Assembly (NCBI GenBank): GCA_947627075.1
Contig: CANQUR010000085.1
Coordinates: forward strand, 1-6,911
Origin: an uncultured Clostridia bacterium
GTDB lineage: Bacteria > Bacillota > Clostridia > Christensenellales > Pumilibacteraceae
DNA: 6,911 nt
Reading direction: 5' to 3'
The notes beneath the pieces were generated by a model. The model was not told where the DNA came from. It saw only the letters and a program-made list of their open reading frames with translations, and did not search any database. The translations under genes were made by a program, and so were the position numbers. This document shows positions 1 to 6,335 of this stretch, one piece after another; positions within the stretch are counted from its first letter, which is position 1, and every line of letters begins with the position of its first letter.

Positions 1-3000
1 CAAGACGGTAATATAGCGTATTATCACTGCCAACGATGCGGAAATAACTATGGTGATGAACTTGGCGAAGATGATCCATTATCCGATGATGATATACTAA
101 TTACACCAAGAGGTTTAAAATATGAGCCTATAGATGAGCGTCAGTGCCTTTGCAGTGTAAAAATTACAGATAACGCGCCAAGCGAAATAAAAATCGCCGC
201 CGAATACGGAGTAGGCGGTAAAGTATATACGGTTACCACTATAAAGGCAGATGAGGGTGTTAACCATGATAAAGTAGTATGCATTGAATTACCGAATACA
301 ATTGAGGATATTGAGGCAAATGCTTTTAAGGGATTTTCAAATCTTGAAAGCATAACCTTTGGTGATGATAGTAAGTTATTTTCTATCGGAGAAGGTGCGT
401 TTGGGAATTGCGAAAGCTTACAAAGCATAGAGATACCGGATAGCGTGCGCTCGATCGGAGCTTCCGTTTTTTCGGGTTGCAGTGGATTGACAAGCATCAA
501 AGTGCCGTATGTAGGATATTTGACAACAGGTGGCGGTGAAGACTATGACGGCGAGGCTGAAAGTATATATCCAATCGGCTATTTATTTGGTACAACCGAG
601 TACGATGGAGGAGTCGCGACTGAACAAAATTATTGGGGAAAATATATTAGCGGCGATCGTGCTGGCGAGGAATCAGCTTTTCATAATACTTTTTATATCC
701 CTGCATCTCTAAAAAATGTAACAGTACTTGGCGGAGATATATGCTATGGTGCATTTTACGGCTGCAAATCTTTGACGGACGTGACGATTGGAGACAGTGT
801 GTCTTCAATCGGGGCATATGCGTTTGAGTGTTGCGAATCTTTAACGAGTATAACTATTCCAAATGGCGTAAAAAGTATTGGAATGTGGGCATTCTACGGC
901 TGTACATCATTGACGGATGTAACGATTGGAGAGAACGTGACTTCGATTGGAGAGTTGGCATTTAATGAATGTGAATCTCTTACAAGCATATCGATTCCCG
1001 CAAGTGTTAAGAGCATTGGGGAACGTGCATTCTACGGTTGTACATCACTGCTGGATGTGACAATTGGGGACGGAGTGACTTCGATCGGGGATAGGGCATT
1101 CTCATTATGCAAGAATTTAAGGACTGCAACAATTCCTACATTTGCTACACGGTATATAATTACAACAAATTTACAAATGGTTGTAATAACGAGAGGGGAA
1201 ATTATCGAGAATAGTGCATTTGAAGGTTGCAAAAGTTTGACAAGCGTAACGATCCCCTACAGTGTAAAGAGTATTGGTGACCGTGCATTTGAAGGTTGCA
1301 AAAGTTTAGCTGCTGTTAAATTTATCGGTAGTAAACAACAATGGGCTTTGATAGATTTAGGCGACCGAGCTTTTTACAACACGAAACCTACTTTGTATTG
1401 TAAAGATGAAGCTCCTATACCTTATACACAGTGGAATCTATGTAACGTAACTATAATATTCGAAGGTAATGTTCCAAGCTTTGGAAAATTGTTAGGTAAT
1501 ATGCCCAATCAGATTATAACATCTGATTCAGATGCAATAAATTTGAATCCAAATAGATATAAAATTGCCGGTTGGATATTTAATGGCTGGGCAACTGTTG
1601 CCGACGGCAAAGTCGAATACAAAGACGCGGGTACACTTGATAATATTGATTGGGAAGTCGGAGAATTAAGATTATTTGCGGTTTGGACTGTTGATCCTTA
1701 CACAATCGGACAAGCTGAATATATTATAGAAAACAGCAAAAGTACAAATGGAATTGTAGTTAGTGATACAACAAAAGAAAACGAATATGTGGTGTATTTA
1801 GGTATCTTGCAAACGCCAAGTTCCATAAATATAGGCAGTCGTAATGCTATAATTGATTGGTCGACGGAAACATCCGCATCTGCTAAAGAAACTACAGTGC
1901 AAGGAGATAAATCCATATACTTTATCGGAAATAACGATGTAACATATTCAAATATGAATATAGTTGCAACCAATTCAAGCAAGACGAATATATATTTCAA
2001 AAACTTTAAATTCAAAGGAGATAGAACAGAGGCCGCTTTGGATATTTCCAAAGTTAGACAAGCAAATATATATTTAAGTGGTAATAATGCAATATCCGGT
2101 GCAGATGGAAGCAGCGGCAAAGATGGATGTATCGGTATAAATGCTAATGACCTTACTATATCCGGTGACGGCAAATTAACCGTAATAGGCGGTAATGGAG
2201 CGGATGGAGTTGACGAAAATGATGGTGGCGCCGGCGGAAATGGTATTGTCGGTAATACGATTAAAATAGGCGGTGCTATTAACCTCACGGTTATCGGCGG
2301 AAATGGCGGAAAAGGATGTAACGGTATGAATGGGTCGAGTTCATTGGTATTAGCGGTTATTTCCGGCAAAGATGGCGGCGCCGGAGGCGCCGGCGGGAGT
2401 GCCATTTCAGTTAAAACTTGCGAAATAGATGTTTTTGTAGAATCTATAGTTAATTTGTCCGGAGGCGCCGGCGGTGCCGGTGGACGCGGTGGCAACGGTG
2501 CAAGCTGTAACGAAAGTAATGATGGTTATGCTCAATGTGGTCATGGTGGCGCCGGAGGCGTCGGTGGAGACGGTGGTTGTGCTATAAGTTCTGTAAGAGT
2601 TATTATATCCGATAACTGTAATTTAGATGTTACCGGAGGCGACGGTGGCGTCGGTGGTGCCGGTGGTGCCGGTGGCAATAACTCAGATTTTACAACTGAT
2701 AAGCCTGATCACGGTGGTGACGGTGGTCGTGGCGGAAAAGGTGGAAATGGCGGTACAGGAATCAAAACTTCTACCATAAACGGTGCCTCCATAAAGACAA
2801 AAGCAGCCGGAGGTAATGGTGGTGTAGGAGGAAAAGGCGGAAATGGAGGAGCCGGACACTCTAATTTTTGGTTTCCGAATGGTACTTATGGTGGAGATGC
2901 CGGTGCCGGTGGAGACGGTGGTGACGGAGGTTCTTCTATTAGCGTTCCATGCAATGCAACAATGACAGCCGGTACTGGTGCTGTCGGTGGCGAGGCAGGA

Positions 3001-3084
3001 AGTATTGGCAAAAATTCCGGAAATTCAGATAGAAATGGTAAACCTTGCGATCCTAGCAACCGCGGAAATAATGGAGAGAGATAA
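1..3084 (+). CDS. BspA-type leucine-rich-repeat mosaic surface protein with Gly-Gly-X beta-solenoid tail (5'-truncated by window)
   Basis: The frame is open from base 1, so the 1027 codons seen lack the true start and any signal peptide. Residues 1-20 hold an HCQRCG motif of the CxxCG type common in clostridial surface proteins. Residues ~92-455 are about 23-residue BspA/LRR_5 repeats with the consensus 'C-x-S-L-T-x-I-x-I-P-x-x-V-x-S-I-G-x-x-A-F', broken by the 'YLFG...YIPASLK' insertion typical of this family. Residues ~483-562 resemble an InlB B-repeat/Flg_new module (GWIFNGWAT, ending FAVW). From ~565 short beta-strand rungs follow, and from ~700 to the end these alternate with GGX tracts. 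Such proteins are normally exported and bind host or matrix ligands; that role is inferred. No LPXTG motif, membrane anchor or surface-layer domain is visible at the C-terminus (ends NNGER), so any anchor would lie upstream. The GTG at 445 in the same frame is internal to the repeats and is not the start. Confidence 0.9.
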   Translation, partial: QDGNIAYYHCQRCGNNYGDELGEDDPLSDDDILITPRGLKYEPIDERQCLCSVKITDNAPSEIKIAAEYGVGGKVYTVTTIKADEGVNHDKVVCIELPNTIEDIEANAFKGFSNLESITFGDDSKLFSIGEGAFGNCESLQSIEIPDSVRSIGASVFSGCSGLTSIKVPYVGYLTTGGGEDYDGEAESIYPIGYLFGTTEYDGGVATEQNYWGKYISGDRAGEESAFHNTFYIPASLKNVTVLGGDICYGAFYGCKSLTDVTIGDSVSSIGAYAFECCESLTSITIPNGVKSIGMWAFYGCTSLTDVTIGENVTSIGELAFNECESLTSISIPASVKSIGERAFYGCTSLLDVTIGDGVTSIGDRAFSLCKNLRTATIPTFATRYIITTNLQMVVITRGEIIENSAFEGCKSLTSVTIPYSVKSIGDRAFEGCKSLAAVKFIGSKQQWALIDLGDRAFYNTKPTLYCKDEAPIPYTQWNLCNVTIIFEGNVPSFGKLLGNMPNQIITSDSDAINLNPNRYKIAGWIFNGWATVADGKVEYKDAGTLDNIDWEVGELRLFAVWTVDPYTIGQAEYIIENSKSTNGIVVSDTTKENEYVVYLGILQTPSSINIGSRNAIIDWSTETSASAKETTVQGDKSIYFIGNNDVTYSNMNIVATNSSKTNIYFKNFKFKGDRTEAALDISKVRQANIYLSGNNAISGADGSSGKDGCIGINANDLTISGDGKLTVIGGNGADGVDENDGGAGGNGIVGNTIKIGGAINLTVIGGNGGKGCNGMNGSSSLVLAVISGKDGGAGGAGGSAISVKTCEIDVFVESIVNLSGGAGGAGGRGGNGASCNESNDGYAQCGHGGAGGVGGDGGCAISSVRVIISDNCNLDVTGGDGGVGGAGGAGGNNSDFTTDKPDHGGDGGRGGKGGNGGTGIKTSTINGASIKTKAAGGNGGVGGKGGNGGAGHSNFWFPNGTYGGDAGAGGDGGDGGSSISVPCNATMTAGTGAVGGEAGSIGKNSGNSDRNGKPCDPSNRGNNGER
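751..1126 (+). repeat. 138-bp tandem repeat encoding paired leucine-rich repeats
   Basis: Units begin at 751, 889 and 1027, exactly 138 bp apart, each with gcatt(t/c)tacgg(c/t)tg. Each unit encodes two 23-residue LRRs of different flavour: one with 'YGCxSLxDVTIGDxVxSIG' and one with 'C-E-S-L-T-S-I-x-I-P-x-x-V-K-S-I-G'. The third unit is partial; its second half diverges into 'SLCKNLRTATIP'. The nucleotide identity suggests duplication of a two-LRR module rather than of single repeats. Confidence 0.85.
1214..1307 (+). repeat. Exact 25-nt direct repeat, 69 bp apart, in the LRR region
   Basis: The 25 bases beginning gtgcatttgaaggttgc occur at 1214-1238 and again at 1283-1307. The 69-bp offset is one 23-residue leucine-rich repeat, and both copies encode the residues AFEGCKS. 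The copies flank the 'ITIP-like' strand of one LRR and look like a recent single-repeat duplication or a conversion tract. Confidence 0.85.
2185..3030 (+). repeat. Gly-Gly-X tracts alternating with beta-strand rungs
   Basis: This is an in-frame low-complexity region of the surface protein (residues ~729-1010). Tracts of GGN, GGA, GGD, GGK, GGV and GGR triplets follow short strand-like segments ending in LTVIGG (near 729), LTVIGG (765), VNLSGG (821), LDVTGG (879), IKTKAAGG (937) and MTAGTG (990). The spacing between these rung ends is about 36-59 residues. The DNA is locally GC-rich, with repeated ggcgccgg words around 2226, 2374 and 2464, but synonymous codons vary between tracts, so this is not a simple DNA microsatellite. 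Confidence 0.85.
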
Positions 3085-3130
3085 AACAATTATTAAATTG
3101 TGTTTATGATTGTTTTGTATTTTCACAACG

Positions 3131-3153
3131 AATGGAATAAATTCCGTTTCTCT
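3131..3153 (+). terminator. Weak candidate hairpin terminator after the surface-protein gene
   Basis: AATGGAA (3131-3137), a TAAA loop and TTCCGTT (3142-3148) can form a 7-bp stem with one G-U pair, followed by TCTCT. The stem is short and AU-rich and the U tract is poor. A second, even weaker AT-only hairpin (ACAATT-ATTA-AATTGT) lies just after the stop codon. Termination between this gene and the next is plausible but not shown. Confidence 0.3.
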
Positions 3154-3205
3154 AAAATCAAACAACCCTTAATAGGTGTTACTTAATAATGAAAAATTTA
3201 TCAAC

Positions 3206-3210
3206 GGAGG
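3206..3210 (+). promoter_or_regulatory. Ribosome binding site that decides the start at 3219
   Basis: GGAGG lies 8 bases before ATG 3219, in the context cGGAGGaatttactATG. This is nearly the same layout as AGGAGGaattattATG before the gene at 6017. The upstream in-frame ATG at 3189 has only AGGTG at a 10-base distance, and starting there would place the good site inside the coding sequence. Confidence 0.8.
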
Positions 3211-3218
3211 AATTTACT

Positions 3219-4751
3219 ATGACATTTGCAGATAAATTCAGAGAAAAGTATAGGTTTGCGCTTCGTGCAGCAAGAGAGAATAATCAAGAGGCTACGCAGA
3301 GAGGACTCGTAGATTTGTATAACCTGTTTGCCGAGCAGTATTCGCTTAATAACGGCGACAGCATTGTTATCAAGGCAAAGTTATCCTATTGGCAAGATAT
3401 TTTCGGAAGCTATATAGATATAATTCGCAAATATGGATTGCAAGACAGGCGCGTTCAAAAATTCTTCGGTCTTATTGAAGATGTGGATATTCCTTCCTTC
3501 GGTGATATTTTGGGAGGAAACGGACATATTTTACCTCCGCAAGAATCCTCAATGGTACCGGTGGATGGCGTTAATATAGCCGGGATCATAGAACCTCAAA
3601 AGCCTATGGAGAGACCGAGTGATCCCATAAAGCCGATTGTTCCGAAAGTAAAAGGAAAGAACGAGCCATTAGTTCCCGCTACATCGAGCGAACCACAACA
3701 ACCTATAATTCCCAAGCCCCCGACTGCTCCTTCAAATAATGAGAAAGAGGATGTACCTACTTTTGAGCCTGAAACATTGGAGGAGTTCATCGGGCAGCAG
3801 CATATCGTGAAAGTGCTCTTAAAAGAAATCGCAATAGCGAAAGCGCAGGGCAGAAAGCATCTTGACAACATATTGCTTTTCGGCAATCCCGGTCTGGGAA
3901 AATCGACGCTTATGAAGCTTATCGCAGATGCTCTCGGCGTCAGATTTGAGTGGATGGATTGCTCGCAATATCGCAACAGCCAACAGTCGCTCAAAGCCTT
4001 GCAGAATTTCTTGATGAAGGTGGCAAGAGAAAATGAACCCGTCGTAATCGCTTTTGACGAGATACATATGCTGACGGACGAGCTTCAATCCAGCCTTTTG
4101 ACCTTGCTCAACAGCCGTATCTATGTTTCGCCGCCCGATGTGAACGGTGTCGTAAAGCGTATCCCCATCGATGAGTTTACCTTTATTGCCGCTACGACGG
4201 ATGATGATAAGGTTCTCAACACGATAAAGGACCGTTGCCTGAGATTAAAGTTCCAAATGGTGGACTATACCCCGGAAGAACTGAAACGCATCTATAAGGT
4301 CAAAATCGCGGCAGGCGGACCGAAAGACAAACGCATCGAAGGATTGCAAATGACCGACGAGGCAATTGACATCAGCATTCCCCGAAGCCGTGGTTCTATG
4401 CGCTATGTTGACGCATTCATCGGCGGATTCATGAACGAGTTGTATGATGAGAAAGGAATACTTGTATCTAAAACAATCGATCGTTCGGTTGTTGAAAGAT
4501 ATTTTGAAGAAAAGGGTATCGACGAGATTGGTCTTGAGAAAAAGGATTTGGAAATTCTTCGTACAATCGAGGAGGATACGAGCGGCGCAATCGGAGCAGA
4601 TACGCTTTCCGCTCGCATTGGCTTGGACTCAAAGAAGTATCTTTCCGAATATGAACCCTATCTCATCAAAATTGGTTTTATCACCGTTACCGGTCGCGGC
4701 AGGAGCCTAACGGAAAAAGCGATCAACTATTTGAAAGGAGAAGAGAGATGA
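3219..4751 (+). CDS. RuvB-like AAA+ ATPase with helical N-terminal domain and proline-rich linker
   Basis: The product is 510 residues from the preferred ATG; RuvB is usually ~330-350. The C-terminal ~330 residues match RuvB in order: 'E-T-L-x-E-F-I-G-Q-Q' (185-194), Walker A FGNPGLGKST with K228, Walker B VVIAFDEIH (D280, E281), sensor 1 FIAATTD (322-328), candidate arginine finger R339 in KDRC, sensor 2 RSRGSMR with R395, and a RuvB_C winged helix from ~433 (GIDEIGL ... YEPYLIKIGF ... GRGRSLT). It is therefore expected to be an active hexameric ATPase. Residues 1-~90 are predicted from sequence to be three or more amphipathic helices, and ~95-178 form a proline-rich linker. This is the layout of an adaptor domain tethered to an AAA ring, and the helices loosely recall MIT domains (inference). 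The usual RuvB opening is missing and RuvA is not nearby, so canonical Holliday-junction branch migration is doubtful. Its last bases overlap the next ATG. Confidence 0.88.
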   Translation: MTFADKFREKYRFALRAARENNQEATQRGLVDLYNLFAEQYSLNNGDSIVIKAKLSYWQDIFGSYIDIIRKYGLQDRRVQKFFGLIEDVDIPSFGDILGGNGHILPPQESSMVPVDGVNIAGIIEPQKPMERPSDPIKPIVPKVKGKNEPLVPATSSEPQQPIIPKPPTAPSNNEKEDVPTFEPETLEEFIGQQHIVKVLLKEIAIAKAQGRKHLDNILLFGNPGLGKSTLMKLIADALGVRFEWMDCSQYRNSQQSLKALQNFLMKVARENEPVVIAFDEIHMLTDELQSSLLTLLNSRIYVSPPDVNGVVKRIPIDEFTFIAATTDDDKVLNTIKDRCLRLKFQMVDYTPEELKRIYKVKIAAGGPKDKRIEGLQMTDEAIDISIPRSRGSMRYVDAFIGGFMNELYDEKGILVSKTIDRSVVERYFEEKGIDEIGLEKKDLEILRTIEEDTSGAIGADTLSARIGLDSKKYLSEYEPYLIKIGFITVTGRGRSLTEKAINYLKGEER

Positions 4752-4828
4752 GCTACACATTATCTGATGCAACAGAACTGTTAGAGAGACTTGAGGAAAG
4801 GACTAAAAATTCAAACTTTCAATATTGA
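4748..4828 (+). pseudogene. 26-codon ATGA-coupled ORF, probable 5' remnant of a lost gene
   Basis: ATG 4748 overlaps the ATPase stop in an ATGA arrangement and has GGAG about 8 bases upstream, so translational coupling is likely. The ORF reads MSYTLSDATELLERLEERTK and then a few residues to TGA at 4826. It starts like the N-terminal helix of an ordinary protein and stops abruptly where the opposite-strand ORF begins to overlap it. The perfect palindrome TCAATATTGA ends at its stop codon. The simplest reading is that a gene once followed the ATPase in an operon and its body was replaced by an insertion, inversion or deletion. A genuine 26-aa peptide is the alternative. Confidence 0.45.
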
Positions 4829-5024
4829 TTCTTGTGGTATGTATTTCATCGTTTTGATAGCAAGCCAGCATAATTTCTGCATTGCGCGGATCACGGATTT
4901 TGAAACATGTACCGGCAGTCTCGAAAATCTCTTCAAATTGTGCGCGAGTGTAAATCGGCAATAAAAAGTCGATTGGTTGCCGGTTGTGATAGCAAATTAG
5001 ATATACTTGATATGAGCATTCCAT
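4803..5024 (-). CDS. Hypothetical 73-aa protein
   Basis: I do not recognise this protein. Its composition is protein-like rather than shadow-like: a hydrophobic start (YQVYLICYHN), acidic and aromatic residues in the middle (QFEEIFETAG) and KIRDPRNAEIMLACYQND towards the end. No other convincing gene covers these bases on the plus strand. There is no Shine-Dalgarno upstream. Instead a perfect TATAAT (minus strand, bases 5037-5032) lies 7 bases before the ATG, which would imply leaderless or near-leaderless transcription; no clear -35 is seen. It converges on, and overlaps by 26 bases, the 26-codon ORF behind the ATPase gene. It could be a real small gene, or the displaced end of a larger one moved in by rearrangement. 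Confidence 0.45.
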   Translation of the reverse strand: MECSYQVYLICYHNRQPIDFLLPIYTRAQFEEIFETAGTCFKIRDPRNAEIMLACYQNDEIHTTRINIESLNF

Positions 5025-5132
5025 ATATTTTATTATAGGATTGATGTAGAAAAAAATTTAATACATTTTATCGAAAAATGAATAGTATGAGGAAAAAATT
5101 CCGCAATTAACTTAATAGGAGGATAAAACGAT

Positions 5133-5912
5133 ATGCAATTTATTATTATCGATGATGCAAGAAAGGTCAACATAACAAATGAATGTCCGGTAGGTTACAA
5201 TAAAGTATCGGATATGGATTTAGTCGACCAAATAATCGGACAATTATGTGACGTCTCGGGGAAAGAATCTATAAACATAGATTTACGTGGGCGATCGGGA
5301 GAAGCCGGTATATCGTTTGTAGTTAATTCCATTACAGATTGCCGCGAAGAAGAGAATGAAGGATTCGGAATCGACACGATATATTTATTAGTTGATAATT
5401 TACATAACGCTGTTGTTGATAAGTTATGCGATGAACTTCGTAAGCCTATTAAGCAAGTGGTAAATCATTCATTCGGTGATCGAGGAGACCCGCTCAAAGA
5501 GCGATTCGAGGAATTTGATTCGAATTTACGGGGAGATATCAATTTCAGGGATTATTTAATCGCCCTTATCGAGGAAAAAGGGTATGAAAAATATTCTCAA
5601 GTATATAAAGATGCCGGGATATCTAAGTATACATTTAGTAAAATACTCAATTTCAGTAAAGAACATAAACCTTCTAAGGATACGGTGGCGGCTCTTACGA
5701 TAGGTCTTAAGCTTAACTTGGATGATGCGCAAAAGTTTTATCATTCCGCCGGCTATCATTTGGGAACTACCGACCTAGTGGATAGAGTGGTTAGGTTTTT
5801 TATTTCGGAATCTCTTTATAATATCGATGAAGTTAATTATTGTTTATATTATTACGGACATCCTATTTTAGGCGAGAAACCTCGGGACGGCATAAAGTTT
5901 GAGATAGATTAA
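5133..5912 (+). CDS. Two-domain protein with C-terminal helix-turn-helix of the macrodomain-associated type
   Basis: The start is supported by AGGAGG at 5117-5122. The product is 259 residues. Residues ~138-250 match a helix-turn-helix domain familiar from the C-termini of Firmicutes macrodomain (ADP-ribose processing) and other signalling proteins: FRDYLIALIEEKG, then Y-x-x-A-G-I-S-K-Y-T-F-S-K-I around 160-171, K-P-S-K-D-T-V-A-A-L near 180, LKLNLDDAQKFYHSAGYHL, and a tail YNIDEVN followed by YYGHPILG. It is XRE-like in pattern, so DNA binding or a regulatory protein contact is likely. Residues 1-~125 form an alpha/beta domain I cannot place; it is not a macrodomain, lacking the usual glycine-rich loops, and carries no visible catalytic motif. 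No transmembrane segment is evident. A terminator follows directly, so this gene ends its transcript. The upstream 108 bases contain no clear promoter. Confidence 0.85.
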   Translation: MQFIIIDDARKVNITNECPVGYNKVSDMDLVDQIIGQLCDVSGKESINIDLRGRSGEAGISFVVNSITDCREEENEGFGIDTIYLLVDNLHNAVVDKLCDELRKPIKQVVNHSFGDRGDPLKERFEEFDSNLRGDINFRDYLIALIEEKGYEKYSQVYKDAGISKYTFSKILNFSKEHKPSKDTVAALTIGLKLNLDDAQKFYHSAGYHLGTTDLVDRVVRFFISESLYNIDEVNYCLYYYGHPILGEKPRDGIKFEID

Positions 5913-5921
5913 AATTATAAT

Positions 5922-5972
5922 AAAAAAAATCAAGTGGTTTGGTAATGTGGAATGCCAAGCCACTTTTATTTT
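5922..5972 (+). terminator. Intrinsic terminator
   Basis: An 11-bp stem, AAGTGGTTTGG (5932-5942) with CCAAGCCACTT (5955-5965), has a single G-U pair and a 12-base loop, and is followed by TTATTTT. An A8 run precedes the stem, so it could also act weakly on the other strand. It begins 19 bases after the stop of the helix-turn-helix gene and separates it from the downstream genes. Confidence 0.85.
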
Positions 5973-5982
5973 CCGCAAAAAT

Positions 5983-5996
5983 TGTATAATTATACA
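5983..5996 (+). promoter_or_regulatory. Perfect 14-bp palindrome covering a TATAAT box
   Basis: TGTATAATTATACA is a perfect inverted repeat, and its left arm contains TATAAT (5985-5990), a consensus -10 hexamer. It lies 8 bases upstream of the AGGAGG of the 67-aa gene. Transcription would begin immediately before that ribosome site. The -35 region would fall in the terminator stem and is poor, so this could be an activator- or repressor-controlled promoter. A dimeric regulator binding here would block the -10 directly. Confidence 0.5.
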
Positions 5997-6016
5997 TATT
6001 AACAGGAGGAATTATT

Positions 6017-6220
6017 ATGGCACTTATAAAAAGGGACAAGCAGAAAGGGATAAAGGATTTTTCGATGGTGGCGATAGTTGAAGAGTATCGTAATCGCATG
6101 AATTTAAATAGAAGCTCTTGCGAGAGGTACTATCGCAATGCTATGGACTTAATGGGGTCCGACGACGGTAGAAAATTTGCAATTTACGTAGGCAAGGCGA
6201 TAGAGGCATGCAAATTCTGA
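6017..6220 (+). CDS. Hypothetical 67-aa protein
   Basis: I do not recognise the family. The start is well supported: AGGAGG (6004-6009) sits 7 bases before ATG 6017. The protein has a strongly basic N-terminus (KRDKQKGIKD), a probable helix around residues 15-28 (FSMVAIVEEYRNRM), a cysteine- and tyrosine-containing second segment (SSCERYYRNAMDLM) and a third helix near the C-terminus (AIYVGKAIEACK). It has no signal peptide or membrane helix. The palindromic promoter lies upstream and the ClpP-type gene starts 115 bases downstream, with no obvious terminator between, so the two may be co-transcribed. A small all-helical adaptor or nucleic-acid-binding protein is possible, but nothing in the sequence fixes a role. 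Confidence 0.7.
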   Translation: MALIKRDKQKGIKDFSMVAIVEEYRNRMNLNRSSCERYYRNAMDLMGSDDGRKFAIYVGKAIEACKF

Positions 6221-6335
6221 TCAGATACGCTATGGACAAAACCGAAAGAACAAAATATAGAACACGACTTGCGGGAAAAGGTTAAAACTGAAAACGGATA
6301 GACAATTATACCATCTATAAAAGGAGATAAATAAA

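Noticed and set aside
1698..2495. Long proline-rich minus-strand open frame (265 codons) opposite the glycine-rich region
   Set aside because: Gly codons (GGN) on the plus strand read as Pro or Ala codons on the other, so the frame stays open by composition. The plus-strand frame has clear repeat domains; the reverse one has no ribosome site or domain.
2886..3089. Second proline-rich minus-strand frame
   Set aside because: Same compositional shadow of the Gly-Gly-X coding sequence.
3189..3218. Upstream start ATG 3189 for the RuvB-like ATPase
   Set aside because: It has only a weak AGGTG at 10 bases, while the ideal GGAGG serves ATG 3219 and would otherwise lie inside the coding region.
4671..4679. 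IGF tripeptide in the ATPase, as in the ClpP-docking loop of Clp unfoldases
   Set aside because: It falls in the winged helix at the position of the RuvB 'YEPYLIQQGF' motif, not in an exposed AAA loop, so the match is coincidental.
5041..5090. Promoter for the 5133 gene (TTGATG at 5041 with AT-rich hexamers downstream)
   Set aside because: No -10 hexamer of reasonable quality falls at 16-18 bases from it; AT-rich sequence alone gives such matches by chance.
5087..5110. 7-codon leader-like ORF upstream of the 5133 gene
   Set aside because: It has no ribosome site, no regulatory codon run and no attenuator hairpin.
6232..6285. 17-codon ORF (MDKTERTKYRTRLAGKG) between the 67-aa gene and the ClpP gene
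   Set aside because: There is no ribosome binding site and nothing beyond an open frame of this length.
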